A DNA stretch of 64,000 bases from JAGQYH01 sp041393015 (GTDB taxonomy: Bacteria; Bacteroidota; Bacteroidia; Chitinophagales; JADIYW01). Position 1 is the stretch's first letter. Every line of letters begins with the position of its first letter. The stretch spans positions 124,001-188,000 of the forward strand of contig JAWKKV010000007.1 in NCBI GenBank assembly GCA_041393015.1, in the 5' to 3' direction. Positions 36,192-43,234 of this stretch are shown here, piece after piece. Below the pieces are notes generated by a model, which was given only the letters and a program-made list of their open reading frames with translations, was not told the DNA's origin and searched no databases. The position numbers were made by a program, and so were the translations under genes.

Positions 36192-36888
36192 CTTCTAAAA
36201 TTGCATCTATTCGCTCAACTAACTCTTCTTTTTCTTCTAAATCCTTTCCATTCCATACATGTGTATCAAAATAATGCATTGCTTCCTTTTTAGAATTCAT
36301 TGCATCTATTTTAGCAATTGCCTCATCATATTTTGCAACGCTATTACCAAATAAAACCTTTATAAAAGTAAACTTATCGTTGAGCCCAATCAATTGTTTA
36401 ATTGGTTTCGTTGTTTTATTATTCGAGCTTACTTCTATTTCTTCCGGTTGAATTTGTTTTTTTTCAAACAAGTTAACTGATTCCTTTTCAAATGAAACCA
36501 CTGGTTCAACAGGCTGTTCTTTAACTTCTTCTATCGATTCCTCAATAATTTCAGCAGCCTCTTCGTTATCCATTTCCTGAGTTACATTTTCTAACTCTTT
36601 ATTCTCTATTAAACTAGGTTCATCCTTTTTAACGACGACTTCTTGTTGTATCATTTCTACCTTTTTCTCAACCTCCACCTTTTCATTAGGTTTTGAATCA
36701 ATTACTGTATTGGAAGAAATTTTAAAGGATGGTAATTCATCGTATAATTCGTAAAGTGCTCGAAGGTGTTCTTTAACTAAATCTGACTCTAATGATGAAA
36801 ACTTCCCTACACTAGCAACATTTCTGTTAACCTTTTTAATTTTTTCAAGATGTTCTTCTATTTTATTCAGATTTTCTAAAAAGCTCAT
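36175..36888 (-). CDS. Conserved Bacteroidota hypothetical protein
   Basis: A 237-residue cytoplasmic protein, without signal peptide. It has a helical N-terminus (1-62), a long acidic, low-complexity middle (about 65-155, rich in E, V and K), and a compact C-terminal domain (about 160-235) with IGLNDKFTFIKVLFGNSV and THVWNGKD. The C-terminal block has the look of a conserved Bacteroidota family that I cannot tie to a function. The disordered linker suggests a scaffold or adaptor. Convergent with waaA with a 17-base overlap. Confidence 0.7.
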   Translation of the reverse strand: MSFLENLNKIEEHLEKIKKVNRNVASVGKFSSLESDLVKEHLRALYELYDELPSFKISSNTVIDSKPNEKVEVEKKVEMIQQEVVVKKDEPSLIENKELENVTQEMDNEEAAEIIEESIEEVKEQPVEPVVSFEKESVNLFEKKQIQPEEIEVSSNNKTTKPIKQLIGLNDKFTFIKVLFGNSVAKYDEAIAKIDAMNSKKEAMHYFDTHVWNGKDLEEKEELVERIDAILEVKFGS

Positions 36889-36991
36889 GGTTCTGTATGT
36901 TTAAGTAATTTTATTGATAAAGATATAGATAGCCTTGAATTTGAAATAAATTTATTGGACATTAGAGCCAATATTTTGAAAAAATAACATT

Positions 36992-37570
36992 ATGTTTCTT
37001 GAGCCTCAGTTAAATGATTATGAAACCGGTTGGATAGAAGTGATTTGCGGCAGCATGTTTTCCGGTAAAACGGAAGAACTCATTCGCAGATTAAAAAGAG
37101 CGAAATTCGCAAATTTAAAAACGGAGATATTTAAACCGATTATTGATACTCGTTATCATGAGGAAAACATTGTTTCACATGATGAAAACTACATTCCTTC
37201 AACGCCTGTAGAGAGTTCACATAATATTTTATTATTGGCTTCTGATGTTCAAGTGGTTGGTATTGATGAAGCCCAATTTTTTGATGCCAACTTACCTGAA
37301 GTATGCAATGAACTCGCCAATAGAGGCACTAGAGTGATTATTGCAGGTTTAGATATGGATTTCACCGGCAAACCTTTTGGACCGATGCCACACTTAATGG
37401 CCATTGCTGAATATGTAACAAAAGTGCATGCGGTTTGTATGCAAACGGGTAAAATGGCAAGTTACTCTCATCGAAAAAGTTCAGATTCAAGCACCGTAAA
37501 ACTTGGTGAGAAAGATATTTATGAGCCTTTATCTAGAGCTGCTTTTGTAAAAGCTAGAAAAGGAAAGTGA
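36992..37570 (+). CDS. tdk: Thymidine kinase
   Basis: A 192-residue type II thymidine kinase that phosphorylates thymidine for salvage. The P-loop GSMFSGKTEELIRR lies near residue 21, the DEAQFF Walker-B segment near residue 91, and the lasso region with ASYSHRKSSD near residue 151. Where most type II enzymes carry four zinc-binding cysteines, this one has only VHAVCMQTG in the first pair and EPLSRAAF at the position of the second, so the zinc site appears lost. Otherwise normal in length. Alone on its strand. Confidence 0.93.
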   Translation: MFLEPQLNDYETGWIEVICGSMFSGKTEELIRRLKRAKFANLKTEIFKPIIDTRYHEENIVSHDENYIPSTPVESSHNILLLASDVQVVGIDEAQFFDANLPEVCNELANRGTRVIIAGLDMDFTGKPFGPMPHLMAIAEYVTKVHAVCMQTGKMASYSHRKSSDSSTVKLGEKDIYEPLSRAAFVKARKGK

Positions 37571-37635
37571 TTTTAAGTTACGAGTTTCGAGTAAAGAGTG
37601 ACAAGTGAAATTTTAATTGTCAACTGAATATTCTA

Positions 37636-38508
37636 CTAAACATGTCGCTCGGCGTGATAGCTACTTCTTACTAAAGGACCACTTTCTACATATTCAATCC
37701 CTTTAGATAAACCCACTTCTTTGAAATGATCAAATTTATCAGGATGAACATATTCTGCCACCGCTAAATGCATTTTAGTTGGTTGTAAATATTGTCCAAG
37801 TGTCAAAACATCTAACCCGTTAGCTACAAGATCATCCATTATTTCATAAACTTCTTCATCTGTTTCCCCTAACCCTAACATAATGCCTGATTTAGTTCTA
37901 ACGCCAAACTCCTTAATCCGTTTCAATTGCTCTAAACTTCTTTCGTATTTAGCTTGCGGTCTAACCTTTCTATACAAACGTTTTACTGTCTCCATGTTAT
38001 GAGAAACCACCTCTTGACCTGCATTAATCATCAACTCTAATGCCTCCCAATTACCTTTTACATCAGGAATAAGTGTTTCAATTGTAGTATCAGGGCATTG
38101 CTCTTTGATCAATCTCACCGTATCATGCCAAATTTGTGCTCCTCTGTCTTTTAATTCATCTCTATTGACAGAGGTGATTACAGCATGCTTTACTTCCATT
38201 AACTTTACTGCTTCAGCCACTCGTTGAGGTTCGTCAGTATCTAACTCATTTGGTCGACCGGTAGCAACAGCACAAAAAGAGCAAGATCTGGTACATACAT
38301 TTCCTAGAATCATAAAAGTTGCTGTGCCGGCTCCCCAGCATTCTCCCATATTTGGGCAATTTCCACTCTCACATATGGTGTGCAGCTTGTAATCATTTAC
38401 TAGATTTCTTACATGCTTATAATTCTCCCCAATAGGCAACTTCACTCTTAACCATTTTGGTTTTCGAGGTCTATCTTCTTTTTTCTCTACAATTGGTAAT
38501 TCAATCAT
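37636..38508 (-). CDS. lipA: Lipoyl synthase
   Basis: A 290-residue radical-SAM enzyme inserting two sulfur atoms into octanoyl groups on lipoyl domains. The auxiliary cluster motif CESGNCPNMGEC near residue 45 and the radical-SAM cluster motif CTRSCSFC near residue 72 supply the two [4Fe-4S] sites, and the C-terminal RSSYHAERHV ends with the conserved R-S-S-Y. Length normal. Its start shares one base with the stop of the upstream outer-membrane protein gene (TAATG), so the two are probably translated together, though no functional link is evident. Confidence 0.97.
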   Translation of the reverse strand: MIELPIVEKKEDRPRKPKWLRVKLPIGENYKHVRNLVNDYKLHTICESGNCPNMGECWGAGTATFMILGNVCTRSCSFCAVATGRPNELDTDEPQRVAEAVKLMEVKHAVITSVNRDELKDRGAQIWHDTVRLIKEQCPDTTIETLIPDVKGNWEALELMINAGQEVVSHNMETVKRLYRKVRPQAKYERSLEQLKRIKEFGVRTKSGIMLGLGETDEEVYEIMDDLVANGLDVLTLGQYLQPTKMHLAVAEYVHPDKFDHFKEVGLSKGIEYVESGPLVRSSYHAERHV

Positions 38509-39341
38509 TAATTCTTCTTTTTACCAAGCAATAAGCCTACATAAACACTCATAAAATAAAATCTATTATTGGACACCATAATTGGAACATTCCAAAAATA
38601 AACATCAGCATGAAATCCACCTTCCAAGGCTTTTATAAAACTATCTTGGCTAGACCAATCGAATTGAAATGAGATATTAGCATTTAAACCTGGTTGTATA
38701 CCTAAATCTCCAAATCCCTTTCCAAATCCAGAATAACCAATAATTCTATTAAAATTTGTAAATCCATTCCCACTCCCTTCTTCATACCCCGTTTCAACCG
38801 GTGGCGAATCAAAATCGGGAGATCCATCATCTTGCACTGGAATAATATCTAAATAATAGCCTTTTAAAATTCCTAATGAAATACCTCCAGTGTATTGAAA
38901 CTGGATCATTACACCATTTTTTCTAGCTCTTTCTGCCAATAAATGTCTACGGCCGTAATTAGCATGTGCAACGTAAAAATTATTTTGCTTACCATAAACA
39001 AATGGTCTAATACCATTAAAGCCGAATATACCTCCCGAAGGATCTTTACTTTGACGTGTTTGTTTAAAGTGCTTTAATTCTCCTATATCAAACTGGATGA
39101 CACTACTTTTAAAATAATTGATTGTTTTGTTATAATCTGCACCAATTTGCCAACCGTCTGTTCTGTATTTAAAAGTGAAAGCCCACGATTTATCATAGGT
39201 TATTCCAATATTCTCTCTGTAAGAACGAATCACATCACGCTTCTTTTCTTCTGGAGCCTCTTCTTCTTGCGCATATAACACACTTGAAAAAAGACAAGCT
39301 ACGATCAGTAAGAATACTTTTATATGGTGATTTCTTTCCAC
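38508..39341 (-). CDS. Hypothetical outer-membrane protein
   Basis: A 277-residue protein with a signal peptide (about 1-24, ending LYAQ), a short acidic linker EEEAPEEKK, and a mature part of alternating, aromatic beta strands ending in a short hydrophobic strand. This suggests an outer-membrane barrel of about ten strands. I do not recognise the family. It is upstream of lipA with a stop/start overlap. Confidence 0.7.
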   Translation of the reverse strand: MERNHHIKVFLLIVACLFSSVLYAQEEEAPEEKKRDVIRSYRENIGITYDKSWAFTFKYRTDGWQIGADYNKTINYFKSSVIQFDIGELKHFKQTRQSKDPSGGIFGFNGIRPFVYGKQNNFYVAHANYGRRHLLAERARKNGVMIQFQYTGGISLGILKGYYLDIIPVQDDGSPDFDSPPVETGYEEGSGNGFTNFNRIIGYSGFGKGFGDLGIQPGLNANISFQFDWSSQDSFIKALEGGFHADVYFWNVPIMVSNNRFYFMSVYVGLLLGKKKN

Positions 39342-39453
39342 TAAATTTTGAACTTCTAAATCAATATAACTTAATACGCAAATAAATGTAAATTAGTTTA
39401 TTTTTTTACCAAAAACGATATCTAAAACGAAGATATCTACTTATTATGTTAAT

Positions 39454-39861
39454 ATGGCTACTTCAAAAGTAAAGTATTTAGGCGAATTAAGAACGATATG
39501 TGTTCATTTGAAATCGGGAAGTGAAATCATCACTGATGCACCGACTGATAATCGAGGAAAAGGAGAGGCTTTCTCGCCTACTGACACAGTAGCTACTGCC
39601 TTAGCTTCTTGCATGATCTCTATTATGGGTATTAAGGCACAAGATCACAATTGGAATATTGAAGGTACCAATGCAATGGTAACTAAAATTATGACTTCCA
39701 ACCCAAGAGCTATTGGCGAAATTCAAATTAAAATAGAAGTGATTGGTGTAAAAGATGATGAAAAAGCAAAAACTATTCTTAAAAATGCAGCTATCCATTG
39801 TCCTGTCGCCAAAAGTTTATCAGATAATGTAAAGCAAGTGGTGGAATTTGATTGGGTGTAG
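39454..39861 (+). CDS. OsmC family protein
   Basis: A 135-residue OsmC/Ohr-superfamily protein. The conserved cysteines are in TALASCMISIMG near residue 53 and HCPVAKSL near residue 114, the two that form the peroxidatic and resolving pair in this fold. The N-terminus YLGELRTIC and the short length resemble the YhfA branch of the superfamily rather than OsmC or Ohr proper. A role in hydroperoxide or thiol handling is likely. It neighbours the bacillithiol-related ytxJ, in convergent orientation. The 113 bases between them contain ATTCAAATTCAA and its inverse, nothing else. Confidence 0.87.
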   Translation: MATSKVKYLGELRTICVHLKSGSEIITDAPTDNRGKGEAFSPTDTVATALASCMISIMGIKAQDHNWNIEGTNAMVTKIMTSNPRAIGEIQIKIEVIGVKDDEKAKTILKNAAIHCPVAKSLSDNVKQVVEFDWV

Positions 39862-39974
39862 AAGATTCAAATTCAAGATGCAAACACAAAATTCAAATCC
39901 AAATTATTTTTTAATCGAAAAAAAACTTCTAATGGACTCAAACCAAATCCTTATTTGAATTTGAATTTGCGCCG

Positions 39975-40334
39975 TTAAACCGCTGCTTTCACTTGATCAA
40001 CACTAATACCGCTATGAGAAGCATTGTAAACTGCCTTCCCGTTTTTAAATAAAATCAACTGAGGAGATTGGTGCACCACTCCTGTTTTTTCGGCAATTAG
40101 ATTAGAAATATTACGATATTGAATGAGATCTAAATAATATAGCGGCGTGTTTTCATCTAAATCCCAATTGCTCTCCAAACGGTTTTTAGCCATTGAACTA
40201 ATGGAACATCTTGTACTATGCTTGAAAACTGCAAATTGATCGCTATTCGATAATAAATCCAGAAATTGTTCTTCTGAATTCAACTCTTTCCAATCAAATG
40301 CTGATTTAGTGGATGATTTTCTGAACCAACTCAT
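39975..40334 (-). CDS. ytxJ: Bacillithiol system redox-active protein YtxJ
   Basis: A 119-residue thioredoxin-fold monothiol protein. The motif FKHSTRCSISSMAKNRLE near residue 38 contains the single active cysteine of YtxJ, where the CxxC of thioredoxin becomes CSIS, and the cis-proline segment HQSPQLILFKNGK near residue 88 is typical. YtxJ is thought to act as a bacilliredoxin-like protein in organisms that make bacillithiol. Start ATG 40334 fits the family. Its first 29 bases overlap the end of a small lipoprotein frame (40306-40452). Confidence 0.9.
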   Translation of the reverse strand: MSWFRKSSTKSAFDWKELNSEEQFLDLLSNSDQFAVFKHSTRCSISSMAKNRLESNWDLDENTPLYYLDLIQYRNISNLIAEKTGVVHQSPQLILFKNGKAVYNASHSGISVDQVKAAV

Positions 40335-40452
40335 GAGCTACATCCGTTAATGAAAAATTATTAGGGCAACCCTGTCTTTGGCAAGAACTTAAACTGCCTG
40401 TTAACATCAATACAGCCGCTGCAACTGCAATTGTTTTCTTAAATCTCTTCAT
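40306..40452 (-). CDS. 48-residue small lipoprotein overlapping ytxJ
   Basis: A short frame from ATG 40452 to TAA 40306-40308. The product begins MKRFKKTIAVAAAVLMLTGS and continues to the lipobox LSSC with the modified cysteine at residue 24; a second cysteine lies four residues later (CQRQGC). The mature part is only about 25 residues and ends KIIH. Positive N-terminus, hydrophobic core and lipobox are textbook, so I think it is real. Its last 29 bases overlap the start of ytxJ in another frame, so ytxJ translation may be coupled to it. Function unknown. Confidence 0.6.
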   Translation of the reverse strand: MKRFKKTIAVAAAVLMLTGSLSSCQRQGCPNNFSLTDVAHELVQKIIH

Positions 40453-40540
40453 TTTTTATTTAGTTTTACGCGTTTAAATTACGTATTTATTGCGATTCTA
40501 CTGATTCACTAACGCAAAGGTAGAAATAAAATTATTTTGA

Positions 40541-41929
40541 ATGACGCAAAGTTTCCATTTTATCGCTATTGGCGGTGCTGTAATGCATCAATTAGCCATA
40601 TTCCTCAAAGAACAAGGAAATACTATAACTGGTTCAGATGATGTCATTTTTGATCCAGCGAAATCCAATTTGGAGAAATATGATCTATTGCCTAAACAAA
40701 TAGGTTGGTCCGCAGATAATATCCATGACCAACTCGATGGCATTGTACTAGGAATGCATGCCAAAGCTGATAATCCAGAATTGATAAAAGCTCAGCAACT
40801 AGGACTTAAAATCTATTCTTTCCCGGCATTTATTTACGAACGATCTAAAAACAAGAAGCGATTAGTAGTAGCAGGAAGTCATGGAAAAACGACCATTACT
40901 TCCATGATTATGCACATTTTAAAGCAATGCGAAATAGACTTTGATTATTTAGTGGGCTCTCAGATAAAAGGATTTAAAACAATGGTGAAAATTTCTGACC
41001 CGCCGACAGTCGGGCACGGAGCGCCAGTTATTGTTTTAGAAGGCGATGAATATCTATCTTCTCCAATTGATAGCAGCTCCAAATTTTTACATTATCATCC
41101 ACACATCGCTATTATTAGCGGTATTGCTTGGGACCATATCAATGTATTCCCAACGTTTGATAGTTACCTCCATACTTTTTCAGAGTTTATTAAAACGATT
41201 GACAAAGATGGTTCCTTAATCTATTATAAGCATGATACTGAATTACCCGATTTACTCAAAAATGCCGATTGTAATTTAATTGATTATGAAGCATTAGAAG
41301 TAAATTATTCTGATCAATACACTTTAATTCAATTTGAAGGAAAAGAATACCAATTACAACTCTTTGGCGCACATAATATGGAGAATTTGAATGCAGCATT
41401 ATTAGCTTGCAAGGAGCTTGGCATTTCGTTTTCAACTAGCTTAGAAAAGTTAGAATCTTTTGAAGGTTCTGCAAAAAGGTTAGAAATTATCCATCAAGAC
41501 TTTAACAAAAATGTTTTTGCATATCGAGATTTTGCGCACGCACCTTCTAAACTAAAAGCCAGCTTAAAAGCATTGCGTTCTAAATATCCAAACTATAAAA
41601 TAGTAGGTGTTTTTGAATTACATACTTACAGTAGCTTGCAAGAAGACTTCCTACCTCATTATAAGGACAGCTTGATGCCTGCCGATGTTGCAGCTGTATT
41701 TTTAGATGAACATGCTTTAAAAATTAAAGGCAAATCAGACATTAAAGATGAATTGATTCAAACAGCATTTAATGATCAACAACTTCCAATTTTAAGAACA
41801 AAAGAAGCATTGAGCCACTTATTAAATCAACAACCCAATGAAAATGTTGTATTTGCATTTATGAGTTCAGGTAATTTTGGTGGCTTTAATATTTTAGAGT
41901 GGACAAACTTAAATTTTATTAAGAAGTAG
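40541..41929 (+). CDS. mpl: UDP-N-acetylmuramate:L-alanyl-gamma-D-glutamyl-meso-diaminopimelate ligase
   Basis: A 462-residue Mur-family ligase that reattaches the recycled murein tripeptide to UDP-MurNAc. The N-terminal domain HFIAIGGAVMHQLA and the TGSDD motif near residue 33, the P-loop GSHGKTT near residue 111, LEGDEYLSSPID near residue 168 and the SGIAWDHINVFP segment near residue 197 fit Mpl rather than MurC. Length normal. A TATTTTG element abuts the start codon (40533-40539), but without a proper -33. Confidence 0.93.
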   Translation: MTQSFHFIAIGGAVMHQLAIFLKEQGNTITGSDDVIFDPAKSNLEKYDLLPKQIGWSADNIHDQLDGIVLGMHAKADNPELIKAQQLGLKIYSFPAFIYERSKNKKRLVVAGSHGKTTITSMIMHILKQCEIDFDYLVGSQIKGFKTMVKISDPPTVGHGAPVIVLEGDEYLSSPIDSSSKFLHYHPHIAIISGIAWDHINVFPTFDSYLHTFSEFIKTIDKDGSLIYYKHDTELPDLLKNADCNLIDYEALEVNYSDQYTLIQFEGKEYQLQLFGAHNMENLNAALLACKELGISFSTSLEKLESFEGSAKRLEIIHQDFNKNVFAYRDFAHAPSKLKASLKALRSKYPNYKIVGVFELHTYSSLQEDFLPHYKDSLMPADVAAVFLDEHALKIKGKSDIKDELIQTAFNDQQLPILRTKEALSHLLNQQPNENVVFAFMSSGNFGGFNILEWTNLNFIKK

Positions 41930-42000
41930 TTATTTAATTGAATAACAAAGCTTTTTTAGTGTAAATATTTATCATATTTGTAAAACAATTAACCTCAATA

Positions 42001-42750
42001 GTGAGAGACTGTTTAGTAATTATACCTACCTATAACGAAAAGGAGAACATATCAAAGATGATTGATACTGTTCTTGAAATCACTACTAGATTTGATATTC
42101 TAATTGTAGATGATGGCTCTCCTGATGGCACAGCAGATATTGTAAAAACTAAAATTCCAGCTACTAATGGTCGTTTGCATATTGTAGAACGACAAGGTAA
42201 ATTAGGTTTAGGCACTGCTTACATTAGAGGATTTCAATGGGCGCTTGAACGACACTATGAATACGTTTGTGAAATGGATGCCGATTTCTCTCACAATCCA
42301 AATGATTTGGTTCGCTTGGTGAACGCTTGTGAAAATGGTGCTGACATGTCTGTTGGCTCTAGATATGTAAAAGGTGGCAATGTAGAAAATTGGCCCATGA
42401 AAAGAGTGCTACTCTCCTATTTTGCTTCCGTTTATGTGAGAATTATCACTTGGATGCTGGTAAAAGACACTACTGCCGGATTTGTTTGCTACACCAGAAA
42501 AGTATTACAAACACTTGATCTTTCTAAAATCCAGTTTGTTGGATATGCATTTCAGATTGAAATGAAATTTGCTGTAGCTAAAGCACGATTTAAAATTAAA
42601 GAAGTGCCCATCACATTTATTGATAGAGTGGAAGGCGTTTCTAAAATGTCGTCTGGAATATTTAAAGAAGCGTTGTTGGGGGTATTAGTGATGCGAAAAA
42701 AGAGCTTTTTAAAGCCTAAGTTTTATAATAAGAAGCGCTTAGAGGCTTAG
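42001..42750 (+). CDS. Polyprenol-phosphate mannose synthase-like GT2 glycosyltransferase
   Basis: A 249-residue GT2 enzyme of the dolichol-phosphate mannose synthase type without transmembrane anchors. The N-terminus LVIIPTYNEKENI, the VDDGSPDGT motif near residue 36, and the metal-binding EMDADFSHNP motif near residue 91 are diagnostic. It would transfer a sugar, probably mannose from GDP-mannose, onto a polyprenyl phosphate, feeding GT-C enzymes such as the one at 357-1754. The start is GTG at 42001, matching the family's opening. A near-consensus box CATATTTG ends 20 bases upstream. Confidence 0.88.
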   Translation: MRDCLVIIPTYNEKENISKMIDTVLEITTRFDILIVDDGSPDGTADIVKTKIPATNGRLHIVERQGKLGLGTAYIRGFQWALERHYEYVCEMDADFSHNPNDLVRLVNACENGADMSVGSRYVKGGNVENWPMKRVLLSYFASVYVRIITWMLVKDTTAGFVCYTRKVLQTLDLSKIQFVGYAFQIEMKFAVAKARFKIKEVPITFIDRVEGVSKMSSGIFKEALLGVLVMRKKSFLKPKFYNKKRLEA

Positions 42751-42778
42751 TAAAAGTCTTGCGAATTCAATAAGAAAA

Positions 42779-43168
42779 CTAGAATCCCAACCGTTCCGGC
42801 TTTTGTATCGCCAAAATTCTACAACTTACTAATATAAGAGAAATAGCTACCGTAAAAATTAGTCCAAAATTCCAGCCTCCAATATGATTAGCCAATATTG
42901 CTGTTACCACAATTTGCATGAGATCACCAATGCCATAACCCATAAAAACAGTTTTTAAAGCACTGATATCTTTTTCATATAAAGCCTTGCCTAAAATAAA
43001 GGTCAAAACAAATAATACCACGCCATACCATCGAACTAAATCATACGTCAACATATCTGCAGACATCCCTGCGATTTGATCAACAAATGCTTTTGGAAAA
43101 AACCAACACATAACAAAAGAAGGAATGTTGATGATTACTTCAGCATAAAATACATATTTCAACGGCAT
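42779..43168 (-). CDS. Four-helix membrane protein, unknown
   Basis: A 129-residue protein with four predicted transmembrane helices (about residues 5-25, 48-62, 68-92 and 98-118). No motif I recognise. The pattern resembles small DoxX-like or DUF-type inner-membrane proteins, but I would not assign it. It converges on the GT2 gene at 42001 and is divergent from the penicillin-acylase-family gene. Confidence 0.6.
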   Translation of the reverse strand: MPLKYVFYAEVIINIPSFVMCWFFPKAFVDQIAGMSADMLTYDLVRWYGVVLFVLTFILGKALYEKDISALKTVFMGYGIGDLMQIVVTAILANHIGGWNFGLIFTVAISLILVSCRILAIQKPERLGF

Positions 43169-43234
43169 AGCATTGTGTTTTTGATATCACTAATAACGGA
43201 ATTTTATCTTTATTTTGGAGGAAAATCACATCAA

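Noticed and set aside
39867..39970. ATTCAAATTCAA and its inverse in the convergent OsmC-ytxJ spacer, as a mobile repeat.
   Set aside because: Low-complexity A/T/C words of this kind recur in other spacers here (near 8390 and 63230) and have no defined ends.
43076..43234. N-terminal extension of the penicillin-acylase-family gene from 43076.
   Set aside because: It would run antisense over the start of the four-helix membrane protein gene, has no family similarity, and ATG 43235 has a purine-rich GGAGG upstream.
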